From Microvirga makkahensis (lineage in GTDB: Bacteria; Pseudomonadota; Alphaproteobacteria; Rhizobiales; Beijerinckiaceae): DNA of 64,000 bases. This document shows positions 1-8,342 of this stretch, in pieces (the first letter of the stretch is position 1; each line of letters starts with the position of its first letter). Under the pieces are notes generated by a model. It was given only the letters and a program-made list of their open reading frames with translations, had not been told where the DNA came from and made no database searches. A program made the translations under genes and the position numbers. Where the stretch lies: positions 62,001-126,000 of the forward strand of contig NZ_WURB01000002.1 of NCBI RefSeq assembly GCF_009830105.1. The letters run 5' to 3'.

Positions 1-2
1 GG

Positions 3-86
3 CTGTGGTTCGTCGGCCTCTGGGCCGCCGGCGTCGGCACGACCGGAGTGATCAGTCTCGTCATCAGGTTCTGGCTGAAATCGTAA
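3..86 (+). CDS. C-terminal end of a small membrane protein, DUF2474-like (partial)
   Basis: The window opens inside a reading frame that runs 27 codons to a TAA at 84-86. The visible part is one hydrophobic segment (LWFVGLWAAGVGTTGVISLV) followed by a short basic tail, RFWLKS. This resembles DUF2474 proteins, very short single-span proteins usually encoded right after the cytochrome bd-type oxidase genes cydAB. The upstream genes lie outside the window, so that context cannot be tested. The assignment rests on the sequence pattern alone. Confidence 0.55.
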   Translation: MWFVGLWAAGVGTTGVISLVIRFWLKS

Positions 87-147
87 TCGGGCAGTTCCCG
101 GGGCGCGCCATCACAACGCGCAGACGCATAGACATGAAGGATCAGAC

Positions 148-540
148 ATGACCACGAAAGTTGGCGCGAAAGACGCCATCCTCAAGTACGGCTTGAAATG
201 TCGCTGCCCCAGATGCGGCAAGGGCCGCCTGTTCAACGGTTTCCTCACCCTTGCACCCCGCTGCGAGGCGTGCGGCCTCGACTACTCCTTCGCCGATCCA
301 GCGGACGGACCCGCCTTTTTCGTCATGATGACAATGGCCATCCCCGCGACGGCATTCGGCGTGTGGATCGAACTGGCCTACGAGCCGTCCGCGTGGGTGC
401 ATCTGCTCACGACCTTGCCGTTCATGCTGCTGAGCTGCATACCACCGATCCGTCCCTTCAAGGGCATGCTGGTCGCAAGCCAGTACTTCCACAAGGCCGA
501 GGAAGGCCGCTTCGTCGTTCCCCACCAGACCTCGGCTTAG
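148..540 (+). CDS. DUF983 family membrane protein
   Basis: A 130-residue protein. The N-terminal third carries two CxxC pairs (CRCPRC around residues 18-23 and CEACG around 39-43) that look like a zinc ribbon, followed by the family signature DYSFADPADGPAFFVM and two hydrophobic segments (about residues 55-75 and 85-105). DUF983 proteins are common in Alphaproteobacteria, often near respiratory oxidase genes; their function is not established. AAGGA lies just before the ATG. It is co-directional with the partial small membrane protein upstream, 61 bases away. Confidence 0.85.
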   Translation: MTTKVGAKDAILKYGLKCRCPRCGKGRLFNGFLTLAPRCEACGLDYSFADPADGPAFFVMMTMAIPATAFGVWIELAYEPSAWVHLLTTLPFMLLSCIPPIRPFKGMLVASQYFHKAEEGRFVVPHQTSA

Positions 541-789
541 GCGGATTGCTGCCGATGAGGGCTGTCACCGCTTAGGGAGAGCCATCTGTCGACCGAGCAA
601 CGCAGTTGGCTGCGGATCAGGTTTGAAATTCCTGGACCCTCGATTTACTGTGGATAAGGGCCGCTATGGGCGGCCCATTTTCGCCCGCAAGGCTCAGAAT
701 GAGAGCGATCCAAGGGTGAGGATGCTAGGCGTCACTCGCTGACAGTGTCCCTGGGTGAGTCAAACCTTTAGGGACTTGGCATAGATCGG

Positions 790-1908
790 CTATTCGTGCG
801 TAAACCTTTCGGCAGCCTCAACGACAGCTTCGCGGTTGAGCTCAAATCCGAGTCCAGGTTTGGCTGGAAGTGACAGTTTTCCCTGGCGCGGAGTCAGGTC
901 TGGCTCTGCGATAATGTTGTCTCGCATCAGCTGCCACATGATTTGATTTCCATAATCCAGATTTGGCAGGATCCGCCCTATCTGATGTTCCGCGCAAGTT
1001 GTGATGCCGGTTGTAAAGGAACTGTGAATGCAAACCTTCATGCCGGCCGCTTCCGCAACTGCGGCAGCTTTTACCATTGGTTGTATCCCGCCAATTTCCC
1101 GTGGCCCGAGAACAATGATGTCCGCTGCCTGGGTGCGACAAACCTCATAGACGTCGTTGAGCGTGAATACCGCTTGATCTGCTGCGATTGGTACGCCCAC
1201 CGCCATTCTTACCTGCGCGAGCGCAGGAATAGATCCGCTGCCGGTTGGCTGCTCGACGAAGTCAGGATCAAACCGCTCTAGCTTCTTGATCATACGGATT
1301 GCAGTTGCAACATCCCAGGCTTCGTTGGCATCGAGGCGGAGCGACGCGTTACCGATGATCGAGCGTACCGCGGCAGTGGCTTGTATATCGAAGTCTTCTC
1401 CGAGCCCGACTTTCATATAGATGACCGGCTCGCCAAGATTAACAGCGCGTTCTGCATCAGCAGCCAGCTCCTCGACCGTGCTCCCCTGCAGAAAGTAGAA
1501 ATACCCGACTTCGTCGCGGTGGGATCCGCCGAATAGATCATAGACGGGGCGCCCGGCCGATTTGCCCATGAGATCCCAAAGCGCCATCTCCAGGCCTGCA
1601 AGAAGCTGGTTGGCGAAACGTGGGTTGTTGGCCCCGTAGGCCTTGAACTCTGTCTGGAAGATGGTGCGACAAAGTGCGGTGCACTCGAAGGCTGAACGAC
1701 CGATGAGACGCTTGCCGAGATGCCGAAGAACCTCTGCAAGAGCTCTTGGATCGGGGGCGGTTGTGCATTCACCAATCCCGCAGTGCCCACTGTCGTCCTC
1801 AATCTCTACAAGATTGACAGTGAAATGTTCCGTCACCCCCTGCGCCCAAACGTATGGCTTGCGCAGCGGCATTTTCAGCGGCGTGACTCGAATATTGGTA
1901 ATCTTCAT
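790..1908 (-). CDS. mandelate racemase/muconate-lactonizing enzyme family protein (enolase superfamily)
   Basis: A 372-residue protein of usual length for this superfamily. The N-terminal capping domain is followed by the barrel: the KxG-type lysine motif YMKVGLG near residue 165, metal-binding acids in LRLDANEAW (about 190) and FVEQP (about 218), and AADQ near 242. Members abstract a proton next to a carboxylate (racemases, sugar-acid dehydratases, lactonizing enzymes). The sequence does not show which substrate. It ends a minus-strand run of RidA, FAD oxidase and ABC importer genes, which suggests catabolism of an imported amino- or carboxyl-bearing compound. A gap of 151 bases separates it from the RidA gene, so it may have its own promoter. 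Confidence 0.85.
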   Translation of the reverse strand: MKITNIRVTPLKMPLRKPYVWAQGVTEHFTVNLVEIEDDSGHCGIGECTTAPDPRALAEVLRHLGKRLIGRSAFECTALCRTIFQTEFKAYGANNPRFANQLLAGLEMALWDLMGKSAGRPVYDLFGGSHRDEVGYFYFLQGSTVEELAADAERAVNLGEPVIYMKVGLGEDFDIQATAAVRSIIGNASLRLDANEAWDVATAIRMIKKLERFDPDFVEQPTGSGSIPALAQVRMAVGVPIAADQAVFTLNDVYEVCRTQAADIIVLGPREIGGIQPMVKAAAVAEAAGMKVCIHSSFTTGITTCAEHQIGRILPNLDYGNQIMWQLMRDNIIAEPDLTPRQGKLSLPAKPGLGFELNREAVVEAAERFTHE

Positions 1909-2059
1909 TGTTTGTACCTCCCGCTATACTGATTATTATGTTGCGATCTCGGGCATCGCTCATGGCCATCATTGCCTGACGATTTCAATCTCGTGACTTG
2001 GAGCCGAAAGAGACGGAAACGGCCGAGGCACTCTTCAGCATTCTTCCGGCCGCGCTTTG

Positions 2060-2425
2060 TCAAACATTCGCAGCCGCAGTTATGAGAATTTCGATTTTAC
2101 CCTGCGGCCGGACCAGCCCAGCTTGGCAGGTAGCCCGAGCCGGCGGATTTTCCTGATCTACCCACGCATCCCAGACTGTGTTCATGCCCTGGAAGTCCGA
2201 GATGTCTGCAAGCCATATTTGAGCGGAGAGTACAGCCGATTTGCTTATGCCGATCTCGGCCAGTAGGAGATCAATCTTCCTGAGGACCTGCTGCGTCTGG
2301 TCCCCTATATCTCCTGAGCAATCATCGGGGACTTGACCTGCGAGATATGCCGTGCCTCCGTGGACGACAACCTGGCTCATACGGGCGGATCGATGCAGTC
2401 GGGTGATGCTCATGATGTTCTTCAT
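2060..2425 (-). CDS. RidA/YjgF family protein (enamine/imine deaminase-like)
   Basis: A 121-residue protein of normal RidA length. Motifs include GGTAYLAGQVPDD near the N-terminus, the central QTQQVLRKIDLLLAEIG, and a C-terminal PPARATCQAGLV that matches the family P-x-R-x-x stretch with the ligand-binding arginine. RidA proteins hydrolyse reactive enamine/imine intermediates released by PLP enzymes or amino-acid oxidases. The gene lies 51 bases downstream of an FAD-dependent amine/amino-acid oxidase, whose imine product would be a natural substrate. A second, more distant RidA-like gene is at 56062-56580. Confidence 0.9.
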   Translation of the reverse strand: MKNIMSITRLHRSARMSQVVVHGGTAYLAGQVPDDCSGDIGDQTQQVLRKIDLLLAEIGISKSAVLSAQIWLADISDFQGMNTVWDAWVDQENPPARATCQAGLVRPQGKIEILITAAANV

Positions 2426-2476
2426 TGCAGGAGATTTCGTTTCTAGCGATGCGCAGTGCCTTGATGGGTAAGCATT

Positions 2477-3793
2477 TCAAAGTTCGCTTCGGCTTACCCA
2501 TGCTTCATACTTCATTCGTGTACGAACACCGACGCCGAGGAAAGGCTCTGGTGGGTTAGCCGCCGGCATGCCGGAAACAGCAATCATATCTGAGAGAAGC
2601 TGTGAGTCCTGGCCAGTCGCGAGTTCCGCAAGAAGTTGCCCCGAGATCGTACCCCGTGCGGCGCCGACGCTCTGATGACAGGCGGAAGTATAGATCCCGT
2701 CATCAACCTTGCCGAAAAAGGCGGTATAGTTCCGCGAAAGGCCGCAAACCCCGCCCCACGTGTACTCGAATTCTACGTCTCTCAAATGCGGATAGCGGTT
2801 GGTGAGGCCTTCGCGGTGCTTTTGGCGGACAGCGGCTCGGCGACTTTCTGAGCTCGCGTAATCCGGGGCAAAGCGGTACTGGTTCCGTATCAGCAAGCGT
2901 CGATCGCTGGTAAACCGTAATGTGGTTCCGGCATGATCTGCCGGTGTAAGGCCCCAATTCTCTTTACCACCATCCGCATCGAACTCCCGGAGGGTTAGAG
3001 GCCGTGTGATGCTCGCGAAAGTCATCACTGGCAGCATGCGTGACTTGAGGAAACCGAATTCCGCCGAATAGACGTTGGTTCCCAGTAGAAGTTTCGGGCA
3101 GACAATTGATCCCTGAGGAGTTTTGAGTTCGAACTTTCCAGCACTGCGATCGAAGCTGACAATCGGTGAAGATTCGTAAACCTCAACGTTCGGCGGCAAT
3201 GTTTGCCCTAAGCCACGCACCAGCGCTGCCGGCTGCATAAGAATACCGGTTGGTATGAAGATACCAGCCTCATAGTAGGAAGTTCCCAGCACCCGGGCTA
3301 GCGCTGCTCGATCGAGCCAGGTGTGAGGGTGGCTAATATTCTTTAGCAGCAACTTATATTTATTGAGGTATTCGATTCCCCGCGCACCTACGGCGGCTTG
3401 GTAGCGCCCGGCTCGCGACCACTGGCAGTCGATGCTATAGCGGGTCACCACTTCCTCAAGGGATTGGATCGCCGCTTCGTTCAAACCGATGATTTTGCGC
3501 TTGAAATTGATATCAGGATTTTCAAGATCTCGTTTATGCGGAAGATCGATGACAAATCCAGAGTTTCGGCCCGAAGAACCCTGCCCGATGCGGAGCGCCT
3601 CAACAAGGATGATCCGGTCGTTGGGGCGCAGCTCTGCCAGCCGTCGTGCGGACGCTAGCCCCACAAAGCCTCCCCCGACCACGACCCAATCTGCTTTTTG
3701 GTGGCCAGCCAGTACACGCGGCGGCTGCGGCTCAGGCAAGATTTGGTACCAACCGCAGGACTGATCATCAACTGGCACGGTTTTGATACGCAT
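2477..3793 (-). CDS. FAD-dependent oxidoreductase of the DAO (D-amino acid oxidase-like) family
   Basis: 438 residues from the chosen start. A dinucleotide-binding motif, VVVGGGFVGLASARRLAE, lies near the N-terminus, followed by IGQGSSGRNSGFV, typical of glycine oxidase/sarcosine oxidase-like flavoproteins. The C-terminal region has YTWGGVCGLSRNYTAFFG and a final FAD-contact region, SACHQSVGAARGTISG. An ATG ten codons upstream exists, but ATG at 3791-3793 has GAGAGG eight bases before it and a typical N-terminus (MRIKTVPVD). It probably oxidises an imported amine or amino acid, with RidA handling the imine; the substrate is unknown. Confidence 0.85.
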   Translation of the reverse strand: MRIKTVPVDDQSCGWYQILPEPQPPRVLAGHQKADWVVVGGGFVGLASARRLAELRPNDRIILVEALRIGQGSSGRNSGFVIDLPHKRDLENPDINFKRKIIGLNEAAIQSLEEVVTRYSIDCQWSRAGRYQAAVGARGIEYLNKYKLLLKNISHPHTWLDRAALARVLGTSYYEAGIFIPTGILMQPAALVRGLGQTLPPNVEVYESSPIVSFDRSAGKFELKTPQGSIVCPKLLLGTNVYSAEFGFLKSRMLPVMTFASITRPLTLREFDADGGKENWGLTPADHAGTTLRFTSDRRLLIRNQYRFAPDYASSESRRAAVRQKHREGLTNRYPHLRDVEFEYTWGGVCGLSRNYTAFFGKVDDGIYTSACHQSVGAARGTISGQLLAELATGQDSQLLSDMIAVSGMPAANPPEPFLGVGVRTRMKYEAWVSRSEL

Positions 3794-3893
3794 ATGAAGA
3801 TCCTCTCGGAACATATTCGTCAAGACAAAGGCTCTCCTGCAGGCGAGTGTGATTCACGCCTGTTAAGTAGAGGCCGAAAATTGAAGAGGTGAA

Positions 3894-3921
3894 CGCTCTC
3901 TGGCGCACTCACCAGAGAGCG
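3894..3921 (-). terminator. hairpin between the ABC operon and the FAD oxidase gene
   Basis: Perfect ten-base inverted repeat, CGCTCTCTGG at 3894-3903 and its complement at 3912-3921, with an eight-base loop. It lies just downstream of the ATP-binding gene (stop at 3938) on the minus strand. There is no T-run on that strand, so termination may be partial; on the plus strand the hairpin is followed by a few T residues. Confidence 0.5.
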
Positions 3922-3937
3922 ATCTTTTCAGCTATGA

Positions 3938-4726
3938 CTAGGCAGCAGCTTCGATACTGCGCACGACCTCTGCTTGAACCGCGTGCCAAATATGACGCTT
4001 GAGTTCCAAGTAGCGCTCTGAAAGTTGGACATCGGCGTTGCGAGGATGGGGTAGATCGTTGTTGATATCTTGCACAACCTGACCAGGACGAGCCGACATT
4101 ACGATGATGCGAGAGGAAAGCAGAAGCGCCTCATCGATAGAGTGTGTAATGAAAACGATCGTTTTTCTTTGCTGCTCATAGATACGCACAAGTTGTTCTT
4201 GGAGTACCTGACGTGTCATCGCATCGAGTGCAGCGAACGGCTCATCGAAAAGCATGACCTTCGGATTGTTGGCAAGGACACGTGCAATCGCCACACGCTG
4301 CCGCATGCCTCCTGAAAGCGCTTTTGGATAGGATTTCTCGAAGCCGCGCAGGCCAACCATGTCAATGTACTCTTGGGCACGGTTACGGCGTTCGGCTTTG
4401 CTCATCCGCTTCATCTTCAAGCCGAAGGCGATGTTGTCCTCAACAGTCATCCACGGGAACAGGGCGTACTGCTGAAACACCATCCCACACTCGGGGTTGA
4501 CGCCAGTGTTTTCGCGCCCCTGCACCTGGATCCGACCGCTTGTTGGACGATCAAATCCAGCAATCATATTGAGCATCGTGCTTTTGCCGCAACCGGAAGC
4601 ACCAACGATGACGACGAATTCACCCTCTTGAACAGCGAGTGATACGTCCTTGAGTGCCTGCATAGATCCGTAATGCTTGGAAACATGTGACAGCTCAATG
4701 GCAGGAGCAGATGTCAGGCTTTCCAT
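3938..4726 (-). CDS. ABC transporter ATP-binding protein, nitrate/sulfonate/taurine type
   Basis: A 262-residue ATPase. Walker A GASGCGKST (about residues 42-50), Q-loop VFQQYALFPW, signature LSGGMRQRVAIARVL, Walker B VMLFDEPFAALD and the H-loop VFITHSIDEA are all present. The FPWMTVEDNIAFG segment is typical of the SsuB/TauB group that energises uptake of sulfonates, taurine, nitrate, thiamine precursors and similar compounds. It is last in an importer operon; its start overlaps the permease gene by 13 bases, indicating translational coupling. Confidence 0.93.
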   Translation of the reverse strand: MESLTSAPAIELSHVSKHYGSMQALKDVSLAVQEGEFVVIVGASGCGKSTMLNMIAGFDRPTSGRIQVQGRENTGVNPECGMVFQQYALFPWMTVEDNIAFGLKMKRMSKAERRNRAQEYIDMVGLRGFEKSYPKALSGGMRQRVAIARVLANNPKVMLFDEPFAALDAMTRQVLQEQLVRIYEQQRKTIVFITHSIDEALLLSSRIIVMSARPGQVVQDINNDLPHPRNADVQLSERYLELKRHIWHAVQAEVVRSIEAAA

Positions 4727-5532
4727 GGCAGGATTCTCCGTTCGAAGAAGCGGAACACGAGGTCGGTTGCCATCACTGTTACGCTGATCAGCACCATTCC
4801 GAGAACGACCGTATCGGTTTGGAAGTACTCTTTGCCGTTCATAATCATGAAGCCGAGACCCTCTCGTGCAGCGACCAATTCTGCAGAGATGACGCAGGTC
4901 CAGGCTATTCCCAACATCACTTTCAAGCCGCTGAGAATCTGCGGCAAGCTGCCAGGGAGAATGACCTCGATCATCACGTCTCTGGGGCGAGCACCAAGGT
5001 TTTGCGCAGCCTTGACGAGAAGGGGATCGACGCTCTTCGTTGCTTCGATGACGTAGAGAAGCGACGGAGCAAAGGCGCCCATGAAGACAATCGAGTATTT
5101 TTGTGACTCACCGATACCGAACCAAAGAAGTGAAAGCGGGATCCAACTCATGGACGGCAGCGGGCGCAGAAATGATAGGATTGGGTCGAAGATGGCCCTG
5201 GATGTCTGCGAAAACCCAAGGATGATACCCAGTGGGATAGCCACGAGGGAGGCAATCAGAAAGCCGACAGTGACGCGCCAAGTGGATGCTACGATGTGGC
5301 CCAGGAGTGTTCCCTGTTCCGCCATCTGAATGGCGCGTTGAGCGATTTGGGATGGAGCAGGAAGGAAGAGCGGCTCAATCAGGCCAAGGCCCGTAGCCCC
5401 CTCCCAGATCAAAAGAAGAGCCCCGAAAGAAACCAAACTGATTAGCGGGTTCTTGAGCCGCCGCCAGCGAGGTTGCCGTTCAACGCTCACCATTGGGGGG
5501 GCGTATTTTGCCGTCATTGCGCCTGCTTTCAT
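4714..5532 (-). CDS. ABC transporter permease, SsuC/TauC type
   Basis: A 272-residue integral membrane protein with about six hydrophobic segments. The coupling-loop region (SWIPLSLLWFGIGESQKYSIV, then AAQNLGARPRDVMIEVILPGSLPQ) carries the EAA-like motif of binding-protein-dependent permeases. It overlaps the substrate-binding gene upstream by four bases and the ATPase gene downstream by 13, forming a tight three-gene importer. The substrate class is inferred from the family only. Confidence 0.93.
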   Translation of the reverse strand: MKAGAMTAKYAPPMVSVERQPRWRRLKNPLISLVSFGALLLIWEGATGLGLIEPLFLPAPSQIAQRAIQMAEQGTLLGHIVASTWRVTVGFLIASLVAIPLGIILGFSQTSRAIFDPILSFLRPLPSMSWIPLSLLWFGIGESQKYSIVFMGAFAPSLLYVIEATKSVDPLLVKAAQNLGARPRDVMIEVILPGSLPQILSGLKVMLGIAWTCVISAELVAAREGLGFMIMNGKEYFQTDTVVLGMVLISVTVMATDLVFRFFERRILPWKA

Positions 5533-6539
5533 GGCAACACCTGCGTCTTGATCCAGCTGTCTACCTTCGGGGCTTTGTCGATCTGCTTGTGACGGACCAG
5601 GAAGTCGGCAAGAGCTTGAAGGCCTTTAGGGAAATCTCCTTCCCGTGCCATAATCTTCTGTTGCTCAGCGCGCCCAGTCCACTCAATGTCCTTCAGAACG
5701 TTGGCTTGCTCTTCCGGGGGCAACTGCGTCAGATCCTGCAGGAGAGACGCGGCCTCAGCAGGCTCCTTGGTGATAAATTCTGACGCTTCAAAGAATGCAT
5801 CAAGGAATGCCGCAGTTGCCTTCGGGTTCTTGTCCGCAAAAGTACGGCTCACGGTTAGAACATCGGGCCCAGGGCCGAATTGATACTGCTTGTAGAGGCT
5901 GAACTCTCGATCATCGAGAAGCACACGTGCATTTTCCTGGGCCCGCAAGACGTTGAACGCGGGTGTCCAGGTGGCCACAGCATCAACCTGTTTCGCCTTG
6001 AATGCGCTTGGTGTGTCACCTGCCGGAAGGTTGATCAATGTAACATCTTTATTCGGGTTCAGACCTGCCTGTTCAAGAACATCAAGCACAAGCACGTGAG
6101 AGCTCGAAGCAAATGTAACGCCGAGCTTTTTCCCCTTGAGGTCCTTGACCGTCTTGATTTCAGGAGTGGCGATGATCCCTTCTACTGTCGCATAAGACTC
6201 AGGTGCAGCGACGACGTAGAATGCTTTAGACCCTGCCGCCATAAGGGCCAGGGCAGAGATCGAACCAGTGCCGGCAAAATCAATATCGCCTGCGGCCAGC
6301 GCACCCATTCGGGCCGAAGATGTTCCGAAGAGCTTCCAGTCGACTGAGAGTCCACGCTTCTCGAAAAAGCCTTTCTTGATACCGATCCAAACCGGATAAT
6401 GGCCAAGCCAGCTCGATCCGCCATATGATACTTTGCTCGTTTCAACCTCGGCTGCCAGGGTCGCTCCTAGGGGAGCGGTCGCAAGGACAGAGATCAGTGC
6501 GGATGCAAGAATTTGTCTTCGTGACATCGTGGCGCGCAT
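5529..6539 (-). CDS. ABC transporter substrate-binding protein, SsuA/TauA (NMT1-like) family
   Basis: 336 residues. The N-terminus, MRATMSRRQILASALISVLA, is an export signal with a twin-arginine-like SRRQ, probably cleaved near GATLAAE. The mature domain has VSYGGSSWLGHYPVWIGIKKGFFEKRGL and DIDFAGTGSISALALMAAGSK, characteristic of periplasmic receptors for nitrate, taurine and aliphatic sulfonates. First gene of the importer operon, transcribed away from the LysR gene at 6915. Related receptors bind many small anions and amines, so the ligand stays open. Confidence 0.9.
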   Translation of the reverse strand: MRATMSRRQILASALISVLATAPLGATLAAEVETSKVSYGGSSWLGHYPVWIGIKKGFFEKRGLSVDWKLFGTSSARMGALAAGDIDFAGTGSISALALMAAGSKAFYVVAAPESYATVEGIIATPEIKTVKDLKGKKLGVTFASSSHVLVLDVLEQAGLNPNKDVTLINLPAGDTPSAFKAKQVDAVATWTPAFNVLRAQENARVLLDDREFSLYKQYQFGPGPDVLTVSRTFADKNPKATAAFLDAFFEASEFITKEPAEAASLLQDLTQLPPEEQANVLKDIEWTGRAEQQKIMAREGDFPKGLQALADFLVRHKQIDKAPKVDSWIKTQVLP

Positions 6540-6914
6540 ATTGCCCTCCCTTAGAGCTATTTGGCTGCAGGAAAGCGGAATCGGCCGAGAACTGATGGAT
6601 CTTCACGTTCTTGGTTGGCGTATTTTGCGTTCCGCTCTCTGCTGTTGTTTTTGAATTTCGAAGGCTTGGCGGTCAACCCGAGTGCCGCGGAAAACGTCTA
6701 TTATTAATATTTCTAATGGTGCATTCATGCATCCGTTAATATTATCAGTGACTGATCAGTTAGATCTATCTCCGAAGGAGAGCCTTGTTTATACACTCCG
6801 CTATGGGGAACATGCCTGTCCCGCCGTGGATAGGCCTGGGAGAAAGCTTCAATCGATCAACAAGGCTCATATGCGGAGCTTATAAGGCCAACAGCACTCC
6901 GTGAGAGGCAGCAG
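6540..6914. promoter_or_regulatory. divergent control region between the ABC importer and its LysR regulator
   Basis: 375 bases without a gene. The central part is clearly more AT-rich than the surroundings and holds a spaced inverted repeat, ATTAATATT at 6703-6711 and GTTAATATTA at 6735-6744, flanking a short palindrome-like GCATTCATGCATCC. Placement between divergent transport and LysR genes suggests this is where the regulator binds. No sharp -10/-35 pair stands out. Confidence 0.4.
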
Positions 6915-7952
6915 ATGACTCAAAGCGATGGGCAACAGGATCGTGAGCAATTCGTGGAGTTTTCGGCGCTTGCTGTATTTGTCTCAATAACAGAAGCAGG
7001 GACATTAACAGCAGCGGCTAAAAAGCTTGGCCTTACGCAGTCAGCAGTTTCACAAGTTCTCAAGCAGATCGAAACAACCCTTGGCGTTGTGCTGATAGAT
7101 AGGTCTACACGGCCGTTTCGGGTGACTCCAGCAGGCCTCCGCTTCAAGGCGTATGCTATCAATATGTTATTGGAGGCACGTAAGATCTCCGCCGTAGTTC
7201 GCGAGAGTGCCCAAACGGCGCTGCCTAAGATACGCCTTGGCCTCATTGACAGCTTCGCTTCGACCTTTGGCCCGCAAATCGTAAAGCGTCTTCATAGTCG
7301 GGCTGAGCACCTTACTATTTGGGCCGGTTATAATGCAGCGCTGCGGGATGCTCTCTTGGGGCGCCGGCTCGATCTCATTGTTACAACTGATCCCCTGGCA
7401 TCCGAAGAAGGCTTGGAGTGTCACGAGCTGTTTAGAGATCCTTTCATCCTGATCATCCCGGCAGAGTATGAGGACCTTACCGTAGATGGCCTTAGGGGGC
7501 TTTCAGATCGCTTGCCGTTGATACGCTACAGCCGTCGCTCGTCACTTGGCGTCCAGGTTGATGTTCATCTCCGTCGGCTCGGGCTTGAGCCTCCGGATCG
7601 TTTCGAGTTCGACTCCTCGGATACTCTGCTGAGCATGGTGTCCGCTGGCTTTGGATGGGCGCTGACCACGACATTGTGTCTTCTGCAGGCCCGTCATGCT
7701 CTTGGCCGATCGCAGATTGTTCCGCTGCCTGGGGCTGGCGTCTCCCGTCGGTTCAACGTGATCGCCCGGAGAGGCGAACATGGCGATATGCCTCGCCAGG
7801 TTGCCGAAATATGCCGCGAGGTTTTCCGAGAAACGGTGCTCTCTGAGATGCAGCTCATAGCTCCCTGGATAGGGAAGGATACTTACACCGTCGACTCGGT
7901 AACTCAGGCTCCACTTTCGTCACGAGGTCCACTGCCAGTGGATGGAATCTAA
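6915..7952 (+). CDS. LysR family transcriptional regulator
   Basis: 345 residues. N-terminal winged helix-turn-helix: FSALAVFVSITEAGTLTAAA then LGLTQSAVSQVLKQIE (about residues 15-55), followed by an effector-binding domain of usual length plus a roughly 30-residue tail. It is divergent from the ABC importer genes, the classic arrangement for a LysR protein that senses the imported compound or a metabolite and controls the adjacent operon. Codon use is less GC-rich than that of neighbouring genes, like the AT-rich region before it. Confidence 0.9.
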   Translation: MTQSDGQQDREQFVEFSALAVFVSITEAGTLTAAAKKLGLTQSAVSQVLKQIETTLGVVLIDRSTRPFRVTPAGLRFKAYAINMLLEARKISAVVRESAQTALPKIRLGLIDSFASTFGPQIVKRLHSRAEHLTIWAGYNAALRDALLGRRLDLIVTTDPLASEEGLECHELFRDPFILIIPAEYEDLTVDGLRGLSDRLPLIRYSRRSSLGVQVDVHLRRLGLEPPDRFEFDSSDTLLSMVSAGFGWALTTTLCLLQARHALGRSQIVPLPGAGVSRRFNVIARRGEHGDMPRQVAEICREVFRETVLSEMQLIAPWIGKDTYTVDSVTQAPLSSRGPLPVDGI

Positions 7953-8174
7953 TACCTGGTCCCATCGTTTGATGATCTCACCGAGGTCGACCGTCCAGGT
8001 GAAAGGCTTCGAATGCGCATTGGCTTCAGCGACGGAGCGGTTGAGGGCTTTTTGAAGATCGACTACCGAACGGAAGGCGCCGCATTTGAGCCTGTAGCGG
8101 GTGAGTTTGGCGAGGAAGCCTTCAATGGCGGTGTGCCACCCGCTTGAGAGAGCCGACCTCCAGAACAATGACAA
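7920..8174 (-). pseudogene. C-terminal remnant of an IS630-family transposase
   Basis: On the minus strand about 80 codons read SSGWHTAIEGFLAKLT, then CGAFRSVVDLQKALNR, PFTWTVDLGEIIKR and VLDSIHW. This is the end of IS630-type transposases, including the region of the last catalytic glutamate (AIEGFLAKLT). The N-terminal two-thirds and the other catalytic aspartates are missing, and I see no terminal repeats. It overlaps the 3' end of the LysR gene by 33 bases, consistent with debris of an old insertion that may also have altered the regulator's C-terminus. Confidence 0.75.
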
Positions 8175-8201
8175 GCCCTGGACGCTTACGGCGTCCAGGG
8201 C
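8175..8201 (-). terminator. perfect 11-bp hairpin downstream of the MFS gene
   Basis: GCCCTGGACGC at 8175-8185 pairs with its complement at 8191-8201 around a five-base loop. On the minus strand it is followed by TTGTCATTGTT, a weak T-rich tail, so it may terminate the MFS transcript, whose stop is at 8343. Confidence 0.45.
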
Positions 8202-8342
8202 GTTTCATGGATTGCCGCAGGGCCCGTGGAGATTCCTCCCCAAGTCAAACCGCGACCCCTGCGTCTGAAAGGAAGGCGGCGCGACTGGTGCCGTGCCGCT
8301 GTCCGACCTTTGTGGAGGCCCGTCCGACGATCTGCCGACTGA

